A DNA stretch of 64,000 bases from Pantoea sp. IMH. Its GTDB lineage: Bacteria; Pseudomonadota; Gammaproteobacteria; Enterobacterales; Enterobacteriaceae. Position numbers and translations under genes: made by a program. The stretch lies in the NCBI RefSeq assembly GCF_000599885.1, contig NZ_JFGT01000002.1, positions 1,075,862 to 1,139,861 on the forward strand, read 5' to 3'. The notes beneath the pieces are model-generated. The model searched no databases and was not told where the DNA came from. It saw only the letters and a list, made by a program, of their open reading frames with translations. Below, piece by piece: positions 1 to 10,090 of the stretch; position 1 is the stretch's first letter, and the number at the start of each line of letters is the position of its first letter.

Positions 1-111
1 CATCCTATCTATCGTGAAACCGCAGCCTATGGCCACTTTGGTCGCGAACATTTCCCATGGGAAAAAACCGACAAAGCCGCCCAGCTGCGCGATGCTGCCG
101 GTCTGAAATAA
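1..111 (+). CDS. metK: S-adenosylmethionine synthetase, C-terminal end (partial)
   Basis: This is the last 36 codons of an ORF that enters from the left edge and stops with TAA. The residues ([16 protein letters not shown], then a charged tail ending in AAGLK) match the C-terminus of MetK, the cytosolic enzyme that makes S-adenosylmethionine from methionine and ATP. The GHFGR stretch is typical of the family. metK directly upstream of galP is the E. coli gene order, which supports the call. The 5' end and promoter lie outside the window. Confidence 0.93.
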   Translation, partial: HPIYRETAAYGHFGREHFPWEKTDKAAQLRDAAGLK

Positions 112-128
112 ACTTTCCAGGCATGACC

Positions 129-153
129 AAGGGCACCCCAGGGTGCCCTTTTT
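129..153 (+). terminator. Rho-independent terminator of metK
   Basis: A 10-bp perfect stem (AAGGGCACCC / GGGTGCCCTT) with a 2-base loop runs into a short T-run, 18 bases after the metK stop codon. Confidence 0.85.
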
Positions 154-421
154 ACTGTCTGCTCACTGGCAGTCTTACCGCTATTCGCTACACTTTTTTC
201 GGCCTGAGCGGCTGTGAGTGTTAACGGTTACAGTCAGAAACATTCTGTTTTTTCTTACAATTAAGAATTTACAGGACTGACAACCCCTCCCTTAATGCGC
301 TATTTTCAGCGCTGTCCGATAGAGGACAACCAGGGAATTAAGAGAAACTGTTTAATGCTATGTCTAACTGGTTATAAAGCGTAAACGCGTATGATCCACG
401 ACTTTTCCCGGAAGATTTGAG
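154..421. other. metK-galP intergenic region
   Basis: About 370 bases separate the metK terminator from galP. The distal part carries a GalR-type operator and a CRP-like site (listed separately). I see no further gene; the in-frame codons upstream of galP cross the operator and are probably not translated. Confidence 0.5.
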
Positions 422-437
422 GTGTAACCGATTACAC
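422..437. promoter_or_regulatory. GalR/GalS-type operator upstream of galP
   Basis: GTGTAACCGATTACAC is a perfect 16-base palindrome with a central CG. It fits the GalR/GalS consensus GTGNAANCGNTTNCAC, and the symmetry extends several bases on both sides. It lies about 90 bases before the galP start. galP is a known GalR/GalS target in E. coli; regulation here is inferred from the site. Confidence 0.8.
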
Positions 438-440
438 CTC

Positions 441-456
441 TGTGATCTGACGCACA
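441..456. promoter_or_regulatory. Candidate CRP site next to the galP operator
   Basis: TGTGA-N6-GCACA matches 9 of 10 core positions of the CRP consensus TGTGA-N6-TCACA and abuts the GalR-type operator. The transcription start is unknown, so the geometry cannot be judged. Confidence 0.4.
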
Positions 457-524
457 GTCTCGCGCGTGAAGGTTTTCTAACATTTATAACAACAACAGGT
501 CGTACTACTTACTATGGAGGCTTT

Positions 525-1922
525 ATGCCTGAAAATAAAAAGAAGAGCAGAACATCGAACAAGGCGATGACCTATTTTGTCTGTTTTCTTGCAGCCCTTG
601 CCGGTCTGCTGTTTGGTCTGGACATCGGTGTTATTGCCGGCGCGCTGCCCTTTATCGCAGATGAATTTAATGTGACTGCGCATCAGCAGGAGTGGATTGT
701 CAGTTCGATGATGTTTGGTGCTGCAGTCGGTGCTGTCGGCAGCGGCTGGATGTCCTCAAGCCTGGGCCGCAAAAAGAGCCTGATGATCGGCGCTGTCCTG
801 TTTGTTATTGGATCGCTCTGGTCGGCAATGGCACCGAACCCTGAAATGCTGATCGTTGCCCGTGTCCTGCTGGGCCTGGCCGTTGGTGTCGCTTCTTATA
901 CCGCCCCGCTCTACCTCTCAGAAATTGCTCCTGAGAAGATCCGCGGCAGTATGATTTCCCTGTACCAGCTGATGATTACCATCGGGATCCTGGGCGCTTA
1001 TCTCTCCGATACTGCTTTCAGCTACACCGGCTCATGGCGCTGGATGTTGGGGATTATTACTATCCCTGCCCTGCTGCTGCTGGTCGGTGTTTTCTTCCTG
1101 CCGAACAGTCCACGCTGGCTGGCTGCCCGTGGTGACTTCCGCGATGCGCAGCGCGTTCTCGATCGTCTGCGTGATACCAGCGAGCAGGCGAAGCGCGAAC
1201 TGGACGAAATCCGTGAAAGCCTGAAGATCAAACAGTCCGGCTGGAGCCTGTTCAAAGACAACAGTAACTTCCGTCGTGCGGTTTATCTGGGCGTGCTTTT
1301 GCAGGTTATGCAACAGTTCACCGGCATGAACGTCATCATGTACTACGCGCCGAAGATTTTTGAAATTGCGGGCTTTTCCAATACTACCGAGCAGATGTGG
1401 GGAACCGTTATCGTTGGTCTGATCAACGTGCTGGCGACCTTTATCGCGATCGGCCTGGTTGACCGCTGGGGCCGTAAGCCAACCCTGATTCTGGGCTTTA
1501 TGGTAATGGCAACCGGAATGGGTATCCTCGGCACCATGCTGCATGTCGGCATCAACTCAGTGAGCGCGCAATATTTTGCGGTCGCTATGCTGCTGATGTT
1601 TATCATCGGTTTTGCCATGAGCGCCGGTCCGCTGATCTGGGTACTTTGTTCTGAAATCCAGCCGCTTAAAGGGCGTGATTTCGGTATCACCGTCTCCACC
1701 ACGACCAACTGGATTGCCAACATGATCGTCGGCGCCACCTTCCTGACCATGCTGAACACCCTGGGTAACGCTAATACCTTCTGGGTCTATGCGGGCCTGA
1801 ACGTGGTCTTTATCTTGCTGACCATCATGCTGATCCCGGAAACCAAAAACGTTTCTCTGGAACACATTGAGCGCAACCTGTTAGGCGGCAAAAAGCTGCG
1901 TGACATCGGTCAGCGCGACTAA
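525..1922 (+). CDS. galP: Galactose:proton symporter, MFS sugar porter family
   Basis: A 465-residue inner-membrane sugar/H+ symporter with twelve hydrophobic segments. Family marks are the GRKK loop after TM2 ([11 protein letters not shown]), the RWLAARGDF segment of the central loop, the [14 protein letters not shown] motif of TM7, DRWGRK after TM8 and the C-terminal PETK motif. The ORF is open 36 codons further upstream, but I choose ATG 525 because GGAGG sits 4 bases before it and the upstream part covers the operator. Length matches E. coli GalP (464 aa). It should bring in galactose and possibly glucose or other hexoses. Confidence 0.93.
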   Translation: MPENKKKSRTSNKAMTYFVCFLAALAGLLFGLDIGVIAGALPFIADEFNVTAHQQEWIVSSMMFGAAVGAVGSGWMSSSLGRKKSLMIGAVLFVIGSLWSAMAPNPEMLIVARVLLGLAVGVASYTAPLYLSEIAPEKIRGSMISLYQLMITIGILGAYLSDTAFSYTGSWRWMLGIITIPALLLLVGVFFLPNSPRWLAARGDFRDAQRVLDRLRDTSEQAKRELDEIRESLKIKQSGWSLFKDNSNFRRAVYLGVLLQVMQQFTGMNVIMYYAPKIFEIAGFSNTTEQMWGTVIVGLINVLATFIAIGLVDRWGRKPTLILGFMVMATGMGILGTMLHVGINSVSAQYFAVAMLLMFIIGFAMSAGPLIWVLCSEIQPLKGRDFGITVSTTTNWIANMIVGATFLTMLNTLGNANTFWVYAGLNVVFILLTIMLIPETKNVSLEHIERNLLGGKKLRDIGQRD

Positions 1923-1928
1923 GTCAAT

Positions 1929-1950
1929 CTGGCCGGGGAAACCCGGCCAG
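1929..1950 (+). terminator. Hairpin after galP
   Basis: CTGGCCGGG / CCCGGCCAG form a 9-bp GC-rich stem with a 4-base loop, 6 bases after the galP stop. There is no clear T-run, so termination strength is uncertain. Confidence 0.5.
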
Positions 1951-1991
1951 CCTCATTGCTATCCCCGCGTTGCCATCGTATTCTCAGCATT

Positions 1992-2516
1992 ATGAAACCC
2001 CTCAGACTTCCTATTGCGCTTCAGCAGGCCGTGATGCGTTCGCTGCGTGAAAAACTCCAGCTGGCTAATCAACGACTGGACCGTAACTATCCGGAACCGG
2101 CGCTGCATTATCAGCAGCGCGGCACCGCTGCGGGCACCGCCTGGCTACAGAGCTGGGAAATCCGCCTGAATCCCGTGCTGCTGCTCGAGAATCAGCAGGC
2201 GTTTATCAGTGAAGTAGTACCGCACGAGCTTGCGCATCTGCTGGTCTGGAAGCACTTTGGCCGGGTGGCCCCACACGGTAAAGAGTGGAAATGGATGATG
2301 GAAAGCGTGCTGGACGTGCCGGCACGCCGGACGCATCAGTTTGAGATCGCTTCGGTGCGCAGCCGCAGCTTCCCGTATCGCTGCCGCTGTCAGCAGCATC
2401 AACTTACCGTGCGCCGCCATAACCGCATCCTGCGCGGTGAAAGTGAGTATCGCTGCGTCTACTGCGGCGAACGCTTGCAGCCGGGCGACTACGTCTTATC
2501 TGAAAATGCGCTGTAA
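1992..2516 (+). CDS. sprT: SprT family zinc metalloprotease-like protein
   Basis: A 174-residue cytosolic protein with the HExxH zinc-binding motif ([15 protein letters not shown]) followed by a PHGKEW segment, then a C-terminal CxC...CVYC zinc-ribbon. This is the SprT layout; family members resemble the protease part of the eukaryotic DNA-protein crosslink protease Spartan, but the bacterial substrate is not established. I prefer ATG 1992 ([10 protein letters not shown]) over a start 12 codons upstream because it gives the usual SprT N-terminus. Position between galP and endA is as in E. coli. Confidence 0.9.
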   Translation: MKPLRLPIALQQAVMRSLREKLQLANQRLDRNYPEPALHYQQRGTAAGTAWLQSWEIRLNPVLLLENQQAFISEVVPHELAHLLVWKHFGRVAPHGKEWKWMMESVLDVPARRTHQFEIASVRSRSFPYRCRCQQHQLTVRRHNRILRGESEYRCVYCGERLQPGDYVLSENAL

Positions 2517-2622
2517 CAGCACAATATCCGGAAAATTAGCGCCATTTTAACCACACGCATTTCCGAAAACAGGCCGCTTCTGTTACTCTCGCCGCCTCGT
2601 TTTGTTACCGATATTCTGGATT

Positions 2623-3336
2623 ATGCTTCGCAAAATTATTGGCTGCCTTGGCCTTTCCCTGCTCGTTCCCGTCTTTTATGCCCACGGCCTCAGCCTGGAT
2701 AATTACCGTCAAAACAGCTTCTCCCAGGCCAAATCCTATGCTGCTCAGATCAACGCAGATGCGCCCGGTACGGTTTACTGCGGCTGTACTATTGCGTGGA
2801 AAGGGAAGAAAGGCGTTCCCGACCTCGCATCTTGTGGCTATCAGGTCCGCAAGAATGCTAACCGGGCAAGCCGGATTGAGTGGGAACATATTGTGCCGGC
2901 CTGGTCCTTTGGCCATCAGCGCCAGTGCTGGCAGAACGGCGGCAGGAAGCAGTGCGCAAAAGATCCCGTTTATCGTCATATGGAAACGGATTTGCATAAC
3001 TTGCAGCCGGCTATCGGCGAAGTGAATGGCGATCGCGGCAACTTTATGTACAGCCAGTGGAAAGGCGGTGAAGGCCAGTATGGTCAGTGTGAAATGAAGG
3101 TCGACTTCAAAAACAGGCAAGCAGAGCCGCCAGCCCGTGCCAGAGGTGTTATTGCCCGCACCTGGTTCTATATGCGGGATCGCTATCAGCTTGCCATGTC
3201 GAAACAGCAAACGCAGCTGATGACGGTCTGGAACAAACAGTACCCGGTGTCGCAGTGGGAATGTAAACGCGACGATCGCATCGCCCGCGTGCAGGGAAAT
3301 CATAATCCCTATGTACAGCAGGCTTGCCAGCGGTAA
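2623..3336 (+). CDS. endA: Periplasmic endonuclease I
   Basis: A 237-residue secreted nuclease that cleaves double-stranded DNA non-specifically in the periplasm. The N-terminus has a signal peptide (MLRKII, hydrophobic core, then YAHG). The mature part carries the beta-beta-alpha-metal nuclease signature around EWEHIVPAW and later the [16 protein letters not shown] stretch. Cysteines in YCGCTI, the SCGYQVRKN region and near the end suit disulfides. I choose ATG 2623 because the upstream TTG would put extra residues before the signal peptide. The closest relative I know is E. coli EndA. Confidence 0.92.
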   Translation: MLRKIIGCLGLSLLVPVFYAHGLSLDNYRQNSFSQAKSYAAQINADAPGTVYCGCTIAWKGKKGVPDLASCGYQVRKNANRASRIEWEHIVPAWSFGHQRQCWQNGGRKQCAKDPVYRHMETDLHNLQPAIGEVNGDRGNFMYSQWKGGEGQYGQCEMKVDFKNRQAEPPARARGVIARTWFYMRDRYQLAMSKQQTQLMTVWNKQYPVSQWECKRDDRIARVQGNHNPYVQQACQR

Positions 3337-3410
3337 AATCGCTGACCTAAACTAGTGCTCATCTTCTGGGCTGTGCTGCGGCACGGTCTGCAACTTTAAG
3401 CAGGATTTCC

Positions 3411-4142
3411 ATGCGCATACCCCGCATTTACCATCCCGAACCCTTAACCCCGGACAGTGAAATTTCCCTCTGCGACGACGCGGCAAATCATGTAGGCCGC
3501 GTGCTGAGAATGGGGCCGGGAGAGGCCCTGGAACTCTTCGATGGCAGTAATCTGACTTTTCCAGCCACAATTGTGCAGGCTGACAAAAAAAGCGTTCGCG
3601 TTTCCGTGGGCGAAAGCCGCGAAGAGAGCCGGGAATCCCCGCTCCACCTGCATTTAGGCCAGGTGATGTCGCGCGGTGAGAAGATGGAGTTCACCATCCA
3701 GAAAGCGGTCGAACTGGGGGTAAATACGATTACCCCCTTGTTTTCTGAGCGCTGTGGCGTAAAGCTTGACGCAGAAAGGCTGGCGAAAAAGGTCCAGCAG
3801 TGGCAGAAAATCGTGATTGCCGCCTGTGAACAGTGCGGCAGAAACACCGTGCCCGAAGTCCGGACGCCGATGATGCTGGAAGCCTGGTGTGCGGAGCCGG
3901 AAGAGGGAATGAAGCTGAACCTGCATCCCAGAGCCAGCCAGAGCATTAATACACTGCCGCTGCCCGTCAGCCGCGTACGGCTGCTTATCGGCCCTGAGGG
4001 CGGCCTGTCAGCAGGGGAAATTGCGATGACGGCGCAATATGGGTTCACCGATATTCTTCTCGGGCCGCGGGTGTTACGCACGGAAACCACCGCGCTGACC
4101 GCCATGACCGCCCTTCAGGTCCGGTTTGGAGATTTAGGCTGA
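3411..4142 (+). CDS. rsmE: 16S rRNA (uracil1498-N3)-methyltransferase
   Basis: A 243-residue SPOUT-class methyltransferase that methylates U1498 of 16S rRNA on the 30S subunit. The N-terminal PUA-like part begins [12 protein letters not shown]. The C-terminal trefoil-knot SAM site shows [13 protein letters not shown] followed by [15 protein letters not shown], both diagnostic of RsmE. Length equals E. coli RsmE (243 aa). It lies between endA and gshB as in E. coli. Confidence 0.94.
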   Translation: MRIPRIYHPEPLTPDSEISLCDDAANHVGRVLRMGPGEALELFDGSNLTFPATIVQADKKSVRVSVGESREESRESPLHLHLGQVMSRGEKMEFTIQKAVELGVNTITPLFSERCGVKLDAERLAKKVQQWQKIVIAACEQCGRNTVPEVRTPMMLEAWCAEPEEGMKLNLHPRASQSINTLPLPVSRVRLLIGPEGGLSAGEIAMTAQYGFTDILLGPRVLRTETTALTAMTALQVRFGDLG

Positions 4143-4344
4143 ACAGAGGGCTTTCCCCGCCGTATCGCCGCGGGTGGAATGACAGACACTGGCAAGCAGG
4201 ATCCGCTGCGTTTAACGGGCGTGAAGTATTCGCAGCGCTGGCCCATCCGGCCAGCCCGACACACACTGTCAGGGGGGTAACAACTTATCTGTGCCCGGCC
4301 TGCGTTCAAGACAGCTAGTAAGACAGCTCACTGGAGAAATAAAA

Positions 4345-5289
4345 ATGATTAAGCTTGGCATTGTGATGGACCCGATTACCTCCATCAATATTAAAAAAGA
4401 CAGCAGCTTCGCCATGCTCCTGGAAGCCCAGCGCCGTGGGTATGAAATCCATTACATGGAGATGAAAGATCTCTATCTGCGCGGCGGTGAAGCGCGTGCA
4501 CAGACCCGGATGCTCAGCGTTGAGCAAAACTACGATAAATGGTTTGAGTTCGGCAGCGAGCAGGATATCGCCCTGGCTGACCTGAACGTGGTGCTGATGC
4601 GTAAGGATCCCCCTTTCGATACTGAATTCATCTATGCCACCTACATTCTGGAACGCGCGGAAGAAAAAGGGACGCTGATCGTCAACAAACCGCAGAGCCT
4701 GCGTGACTGCAATGAAAAGCTTTATACCGCCTGGTTTGCGGAACTGACGCCAGATACGCTGGTCACACGTAGTGCAAGCCAGGTACGGGAATTCTGGCAG
4801 CAGCATGGCGATATCATCCTTAAGCCGCTCGACGGCATGGGCGGCGCGTCGATTTTCCGCGTTAAAGAGGGCGATCCTAACCTGTCAGTTATTATTGAAA
4901 CGCTGACCGAGCATGGTAACTTCTACTGCATGGCGCAAAACTATCTGCCCGCCATCAAAGAAGGCGACAAGCGCGTGCTGGTCATTGATGGCGAGCCGGT
5001 GCCTTACTGCCTGGCGCGCATCCCTAAATCAGGTGAAACGCGCGGCAACCTGGCCGCTGGCGGTCGTGGCGAAGCCCGTCCCCTCTCCGACAGCGACTGG
5101 GAAATCGCCCGCCGCGTTGGCCCGGCGCTGAAAGCGAAAGGTCTGATCTTTGTAGGACTGGATATTATCGGTGACAAGCTGACCGAAATTAACGTGACCA
5201 GCCCAACCTGTATACGTGAGATCGAGGCCGCATTCCCAATCTCCATTACTGGTATGCTGATGGATGCTATTGAGAAGCGCCTGGCCTGA
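4345..5289 (+). CDS. gshB: Glutathione synthetase
   Basis: A 314-residue ATP-grasp ligase that adds glycine to gamma-glutamylcysteine to finish glutathione in the cytosol. Sequence marks are the N-terminal GIVMDPITSIN segment, KPLDGMGGASIF in the ATP-grasp fold, the NLAAGGRGEARPL glycine-rich loop, and DIIGDKLTEINVTSPTC near the end. The open frame extends 18 codons upstream, but ATG 4345 has GGAG 8 bases before it and gives the family N-terminus. A 200-base gap separates it from rsmE; yqgE and ruvX follow. Confidence 0.95.
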   Translation: MIKLGIVMDPITSINIKKDSSFAMLLEAQRRGYEIHYMEMKDLYLRGGEARAQTRMLSVEQNYDKWFEFGSEQDIALADLNVVLMRKDPPFDTEFIYATYILERAEEKGTLIVNKPQSLRDCNEKLYTAWFAELTPDTLVTRSASQVREFWQQHGDIILKPLDGMGGASIFRVKEGDPNLSVIIETLTEHGNFYCMAQNYLPAIKEGDKRVLVIDGEPVPYCLARIPKSGETRGNLAAGGRGEARPLSDSDWEIARRVGPALKAKGLIFVGLDIIGDKLTEINVTSPTCIREIEAAFPISITGMLMDAIEKRLA

Positions 5290-5383
5290 TAGCCTGAGCG
5301 GGGTCAACGGGCCCTCTATTAATCCGTTAACATCGCTCACGGCGCTGGTCGTGGGCGGTTAACCCGAAGACAGAACCTTGATA

Positions 5384-5947
5384 ATGAATTTACAGCATCA
5401 TTTTTTGATTGCGATGCCCGCGCTTTCGGATCCGCTCTTTAAGCGTTCGGTGGTCTATATCTGTGAGCATAATGACGATGGTGCCATGGGCCTGATCGTG
5501 AATAAGCCGATGGAAAACCTCACCGTCGACGGCATTCTCAAGAAGCTTAAAATTATGCCTACGCCGCGCGATCCCGAGGCTAAACTCGACAAGCCCGTGT
5601 TTGCAGGCGGTCCGCTGGCAGAGGATCGTGGATTTATTCTGCACTCTGCACAGCGCACTTTTGCTTCCAGTATCCGCGTCTCAGATAATACGGTGATCAC
5701 CACCTCACGCGACGTGCTGGAGACGTTAGGCACGCCTGAACAGCCTGAAAATGTGCTGGTCGCGCTGGGCTACTGCGCCTGGGAGAAAGGCCAGCTTGAA
5801 AGCGAACTGCTGGAAAACGCCTGGCTGACCACCTCCGCCAACAGCCTGATCCTTTTCCAGACGCCTATTGCGGAACGCTGGCGCGAAGCGGCGAAAAGTA
5901 TCGGCGTGGATATTCATAATATTACCAACGACGCAGGCCACGCTTAA
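5384..5947 (+). CDS. yqgE: UPF0301 family protein YqgE
   Basis: A 187-residue cytosolic protein of unknown function (UPF0301/AlgH-like family). Clear family marks are [14 protein letters not shown] at the start, [12 protein letters not shown], the [13 protein letters not shown] stretch, and [13 protein letters not shown]. The start is ATG 5384, which matches E. coli YqgE in N-terminus and length (187 aa); the upstream TTG adds only two residues. Its stop codon overlaps the ruvX start (TAATG), so the two genes are probably translationally coupled. Confidence 0.92.
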   Translation: MNLQHHFLIAMPALSDPLFKRSVVYICEHNDDGAMGLIVNKPMENLTVDGILKKLKIMPTPRDPEAKLDKPVFAGGPLAEDRGFILHSAQRTFASSIRVSDNTVITTSRDVLETLGTPEQPENVLVALGYCAWEKGQLESELLENAWLTTSANSLILFQTPIAERWREAAKSIGVDIHNITNDAGHA

Positions 5948-6369
5948 TGTCCATGATGACGCTGTTAGCCTTTGATTTTGGCACCAAAAGCATTGGCGTG
6001 GCTATCGGTCAGCAGCTGACCGGCACGGCAAGGCCGCTCAACGCCATCAAGGCCCAGGATGGTATTCCCGACTGGAGTAAAATCGAGGCGCTGCTGAAAG
6101 AGTGGCAGCCCGATCGCGTGGTGGTAGGATTGCCGCTGAATATGGATGGCACCGAGCAGCCGCTGACCGCCCGCGCCCGCAAGTTTGCCAACCGTCTTCA
6201 TGGCCGCTTCGGCGTGCAGGTGGATCTGCATGATGAGCGCCTGAGCACCGTCGAAGCACGCGCCGATCTCTTCGCGCGCGGTGGGTTTCGCGCACTGAAC
6301 AAGGGCAGCGTCGATTCCCTTTCTGCAGTGATTATCCTTGAAAGCTGGTTTGAGAACGCCTGGTCATAA
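5947..6369 (+). CDS. ruvX: Putative pre-16S rRNA nuclease / RuvX (YqgF family)
   Basis: A 140-residue RNase H-like protein. The [14 protein letters not shown] start carries the first catalytic Asp; [16 protein letters not shown] and DERLSTVEA supply the other acidic positions, with a final Asp in [13 protein letters not shown]. In E. coli YqgF matures 16S rRNA 5' ends; a Holliday-junction resolvase role was proposed earlier. The start overlaps the yqgE stop. In E. coli the next gene is yggR; here a hexuronate module is inserted before it. Confidence 0.92.
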   Translation: MSMMTLLAFDFGTKSIGVAIGQQLTGTARPLNAIKAQDGIPDWSKIEALLKEWQPDRVVVGLPLNMDGTEQPLTARARKFANRLHGRFGVQVDLHDERLSTVEARADLFARGGFRALNKGSVDSLSAVIILESWFENAWS

Positions 6370-6380
6370 ACGTCAGATGA

Positions 6381-6941
6381 TTACTGGACGGACGGACTTT
6401 CATCCTGTGCTTTAACCTCTTTTTCCACCTTGAACGGATCGATGCCGCGCAGCTGCAGACGCCGGAAGCGAATAATATTGATGCCGTTCATAACCAGGAA
6501 ACTGCTTTCAATCAAGGTTCCACCGATAGACCCTAACCAGAAGTTATGGATTACCCAGCAGCAGGTGGAACACCACATAATGCAGCGCGTTGTCAGTCCG
6601 CTGGTGCGAAACAGAGCCCAGGTGCTGATAACCGTCGCCCCAACCGGCAACAACTCCATCAGATGCTCCACCCTGCCCAACCCGAAGAACAGCGTCAGGG
6701 CAATAAATATCACCATCACCCACAGGCTGCGGGTGCGCAACGAAACCAGCGTACGCACCGAGTTGAGCAAGGCGCTCATGCCTGCCGGCGCGGCACCCAT
6801 CATCAAAAAATGAATACCGATAATCGCGCTATAGGCGGAAAGCTGCTGTTTGAAGCGACGGTCGCTGCGGTTGAAGAACATCGTGATGCCGACCAGAAAC
6901 GCGAGCACGCCAACCGACTGCGCAAACCAGTAAAACGTCAT
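6381..6941 (-). CDS. ygjV: Inner membrane protein YgjV
   Basis: A 186-residue integral membrane protein with about five hydrophobic segments and a charged C-terminal tail. It closely resembles E. coli YgjV, including ITMFFNRSDRRFKQQLSAYS, SLRTRSLWVMVIFI, STCCWVIHNFWLGSIGGT and NIIRFRRLQLRGIDPFKVEK. Its function is unknown. It is the last gene of the uxaC-uxaB-uxaA-ygjV series, 77 bases after uxaA. In E. coli ygjV is also beside uxaA, so it has travelled with the hexuronate genes, which hints at a related role (inference). Confidence 0.88.
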   Translation of the reverse strand: MTFYWFAQSVGVLAFLVGITMFFNRSDRRFKQQLSAYSAIIGIHFLMMGAAPAGMSALLNSVRTLVSLRTRSLWVMVIFIALTLFFGLGRVEHLMELLPVGATVISTWALFRTSGLTTRCIMWCSTCCWVIHNFWLGSIGGTLIESSFLVMNGINIIRFRRLQLRGIDPFKVEKEVKAQDESPSVQ

Positions 6942-7018
6942 ATCCAGCGATCTCCTTGTTACAGCAACGCGACGCGCAATCAGTAGCGCGCCGCTTGTCC
7001 TGCGTTAACGCGGGTGGA

Positions 7019-8509
7019 TCACAGTGTGACGCCGCTTTTGAAGATAGCAAGCTCGCGGAAGTCATTCAGCTCGTTTTTAGCCATACGGCCATCGGCAATG
7101 GCCACAATCAGATCGACAAACTCTTCCAGCAGACGATCCATGCTGGTGCCGTGGATCAGCCGTCCGGCATCGAAATCGATCCAGTGCGGTTTTTTTGCCG
7201 CCAGCTCGCTGTTGGTTGCCAGCTTAATGGTGGGAACAAAACCGCCGTAGGGCGTGCCGCGACCGGTACTGAACAGCACCATATGGCATCCGGCACCCGC
7301 CAGCGCGCTGGTCGCGACGGCATCATTACCCGGCGCGCTCAGCAGGTTCAGGCCTGGCGTGGTGAGACGCTCACCATATTTCAGCACGTCCACCACCGGG
7401 CTATGGCCCGCTTTTTGCGTACAGCCCAGAGATTTCTCCTCCAGCGTGGTGATGCCTCCCGCTTTGTTGCCCGGCGAGGGGTTTTCATAGATCGGCTGGT
7501 TGTGTTCAATAAAATAGCGCTTGAAGTCGTTGACCATCGCCACCGTTTTTTCAAAGGTCTGTTCGTCGCGACAACGGCTCATCAGAATACGTTCCGCGCC
7601 GAACATTTCCGGCACTTCGGTGAGTACGGATGTGCCACCGTTGGCGATCACATAGTCGGAAAAACGTCCCAGTAGCGGATTAGCGGTAATGCCGGAAAGT
7701 CCGTCAGAGCCGCCGCACTCCAGGCCAAACTTCAGCTCGCTGAGCTTAGCGCTTTCACGCCGGTCACGACAAATCACGGCGTAGAGTTCCCGCAGGCGTT
7801 CGAGCCCCGCTTCCACCTCATTGTCGAATTTTTGCAGCGTCATAAAGCGAACGCGCTCATCATCAACCTCGCCAAGCGTTTCCCGGAAGGCGTCCACCTG
7901 GTTATTTTCACAGCCGAGACCGATAACCAGTACCGCCCCCGCATTGGGATGTCGCACCATATTTTGCAGCATGGTGCGGGTATTTATATGATCGTCGCCC
8001 AGCTGAGAGCAGCCAAAGGGGTGCGTAAAAAGATGAACGCCGTCGATGCCTTCTGCGTCATTGGTCTCTTTTAAAAAACGAGTCTGAATCTGTCGGGCGA
8101 TACCGTTAACACAGCCCACGGTAGGGATCAGCCACAGCTCGTTGCGGATGCCAACTTCACCGTTTTTGCGGCGAAAGACCTGCACATCGCGATCGGCCAT
8201 CTGCGCCGGTAACGTCACTTGTTCAGGCTGATAGTGATAGCTATCCAGATCGCTCAGGTTTGTCTTGCTGTTTTGCGAATGGATATGTGTCCCCGGTGCG
8301 ATATCGGCCAGCGCATGCCCGATTGGCAAACCATATTTAATTATGTTCTCTCCGGCGGTAATGGCGCTCAGGGCAAACTTATGACCGCGCGCCACCGGCT
8401 GCGGCAGGATCACGGTGTGGCCGCCGGCGTCTACCTGTTCGCCCTCGCTGATATCACACAAGGCTACGGCGACGTTATCGTCAGGATGAATCTGGATAAT
8501 TCTTTGCAT
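7019..8509 (-). CDS. uxaA: Altronate dehydratase
   Basis: A 496-residue cytosolic enzyme that dehydrates D-altronate to 2-keto-3-deoxygluconate in galacturonate breakdown. The N-terminal SAF-like domain (MQRIIQIHPDDNVAVAL) is followed by the UxaA core with WLIPTVGCVN, HPFGCSQLGDDH, GLGCENNQVD and GLECGGSDGLSGITANP. I choose ATG 8509, which gives the E. coli length (495 aa); the longer frame overlaps uxaB. It sits 10 bases after uxaB, indicating one operon uxaC-uxaB-uxaA-ygjV driven from before uxaC and probably repressed by ExuR. Confidence 0.95.
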   Translation of the reverse strand: MQRIIQIHPDDNVAVALCDISEGEQVDAGGHTVILPQPVARGHKFALSAITAGENIIKYGLPIGHALADIAPGTHIHSQNSKTNLSDLDSYHYQPEQVTLPAQMADRDVQVFRRKNGEVGIRNELWLIPTVGCVNGIARQIQTRFLKETNDAEGIDGVHLFTHPFGCSQLGDDHINTRTMLQNMVRHPNAGAVLVIGLGCENNQVDAFRETLGEVDDERVRFMTLQKFDNEVEAGLERLRELYAVICRDRRESAKLSELKFGLECGGSDGLSGITANPLLGRFSDYVIANGGTSVLTEVPEMFGAERILMSRCRDEQTFEKTVAMVNDFKRYFIEHNQPIYENPSPGNKAGGITTLEEKSLGCTQKAGHSPVVDVLKYGERLTTPGLNLLSAPGNDAVATSALAGAGCHMVLFSTGRGTPYGGFVPTIKLATNSELAAKKPHWIDFDAGRLIHGTSMDRLLEEFVDLIVAIADGRMAKNELNDFRELAIFKSGVTL

Positions 8510-8519
8510 GGTTGCTCTC

Positions 8520-9971
8520 TTAGCTGTAAGCCGCCAGCGCAGCGCGCATTCCGTGCGCTTCAATCGCCTGCAGTTGTTCGGTTACTTTAGCGGCCAGACC
8601 TGGTACGCTGTTTAAATCCTCTCCCCAGTGCGCCGCATCAGCCAGGACGCTTTCTACCAGTGCCGCCAGGGATATTTCGCCGCTGCGTACGCTGCCCCAC
8701 AGTCCGGAGAAACGACTCAGCCAGTGCGCATCATCCTGTAACGGATAGATTTCCCCCTGACGTTCGCCCCGGTAAAAAGCCAGCAGGGCCGCCAGGGCAA
8801 ATGTCAGACGCGGCGGCAGGATCTGATATTTTTTCTGGCTGGCAAGCAGCTGCGGCAGAATACGGGTGCGATATTTGGTCATGCCGTTTAACGCAATCGA
8901 CAAGAGCTGATGCTGAATAAACGGATTGCGGAAGCGGCTCAGCACCGCCTGAGCAAACGAGCGCAGTTCCGCCTGTGGCAAATCAAGCACCGGAGAAATT
9001 TCCTCTGCGATGGCCAGCTCAACGAAGCGGCTGATTTGCTCATCGTTCATCGCCTCACCAACGGTGTTGATCCCACAGAGAAACGCCACCGGCACCAGCG
9101 CGGTATGCGCACCGTTAAGGATCGCCACCTTGCGCTCTTTATAAGGCTTAATCTCATCCACCAGCCGGATATTCAGCGGCAGCCGATCCAGACGTAGCTC
9201 CTGCGCCAGGCTTGCTGGTCCCTGGATAACAAACAGGTAAAAGTATTCTGCACTGTCAAAAAAACTGTCCTGATAGCCCAGCGCTTTTTCGAGGCTCTCT
9301 ACCTCGCTGCGCGGATAGCCGGTAACAATGCGGTCAACCAGCGTGGAGCAGAACGTATTGCTGCTTTCCAGCCACTCGCTGAATGAGGCTGGCAGCGCCC
9401 ACTGTGTCGCATAGCGCAGCACCAGTTCTTTCAGGGCGTCGCCGTTGTAGTCGATCAGCTCGCAGGGGAGCAGCACCCAGCCCTTGTCAGCCGCACCGGA
9501 AAAATGTGTGAAGCGTTCATACAGCAGGCGGGTCAGCTTGGCTGGAAAACTGGACGGTGGCGCATCATCAAGACGATCGCTTTCGATGTAGGTGATACCC
9601 GCCTCGGTGGTATTGGAAAAGACAAAACGGATATTGGCATCGCGCGCCAGCGCAAGATAGTCATCAAACTGCCTGTAGATGTTGATTTCACGATTTACCG
9701 AACGAATGATGCGGGTTTCACGCACCTTTTCGCCCTGTTCGTTCAGGCCGCTGATGATGGTGGTATAGAGGCCATCCTGCTCGCTGAGCGAAGGGGGAAA
9801 GTCGGTATCAATCGGGCGGACGACCACGATGCCGGCATTCAGATCGGTATGTTCATTAAGCAGATCGATCTGCCAGTCCACAAACGCCCGCAAAAAGTTG
9901 CCTTCACCGAACTGAATAATTTTGTCGGGATGTTGGCGCCCGGGAAAGTCACGGCGATTCAGCCTTTGCAT
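8520..9971 (-). CDS. uxaB: Tagaturonate reductase (altronate oxidoreductase), first copy
   Basis: A 483-residue NAD-dependent polyol dehydrogenase that reduces D-tagaturonate to D-altronate. The N-terminal Rossmann part has [17 protein letters not shown]; the C-terminal part has the long-chain mannitol-dehydrogenase-type catalytic region [16 protein letters not shown] with its Lys, Asn and His. The length equals E. coli UxaB. It lies between uxaC and uxaA, whereas in E. coli uxaB is elsewhere, so this operon is more complete. A second copy lies at 51452-52930. Confidence 0.94.
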   Translation of the reverse strand: MQRLNRRDFPGRQHPDKIIQFGEGNFLRAFVDWQIDLLNEHTDLNAGIVVVRPIDTDFPPSLSEQDGLYTTIISGLNEQGEKVRETRIIRSVNREINIYRQFDDYLALARDANIRFVFSNTTEAGITYIESDRLDDAPPSSFPAKLTRLLYERFTHFSGAADKGWVLLPCELIDYNGDALKELVLRYATQWALPASFSEWLESSNTFCSTLVDRIVTGYPRSEVESLEKALGYQDSFFDSAEYFYLFVIQGPASLAQELRLDRLPLNIRLVDEIKPYKERKVAILNGAHTALVPVAFLCGINTVGEAMNDEQISRFVELAIAEEISPVLDLPQAELRSFAQAVLSRFRNPFIQHQLLSIALNGMTKYRTRILPQLLASQKKYQILPPRLTFALAALLAFYRGERQGEIYPLQDDAHWLSRFSGLWGSVRSGEISLAALVESVLADAAHWGEDLNSVPGLAAKVTEQLQAIEAHGMRAALAAYS

Positions 9972-10060
9972 TTTACATTCACCTTAATTTACCCAAGTGC
10001 CGGTCTTTGAGGACGGGTCGTCCATCAGCCGTCGTGCTCTGTTGGGTTTGTTCTTGTTAA

Positions 10061-10086
10061 CGAAGGCGCAGAAGTCAGCGCCTTCG
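10061..10086 (-). other. Intercistronic hairpin between uxaC and uxaB
   Basis: CGAAGGCGC / GCGCCTTCG form a perfect 9-bp stem with an 8-base loop, 4 bases after the uxaC stop and about 90 bases before uxaB. There is no T-run. It may protect the uxaC part of the mRNA or attenuate downstream genes; the function is inferred from position only. Confidence 0.6.
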
Positions 10087-10090
10087 TGGA

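Noticed and set aside
417..524. N-terminal extension of GalP
   Set aside because: The extension runs through the GalR-type operator; a strong ribosome site precedes ATG 525.
1032..1544. Long minus-strand frame inside galP
   Set aside because: A codon-bias shadow of the real gene; many similar frames lie opposite GC-rich genes in the window.
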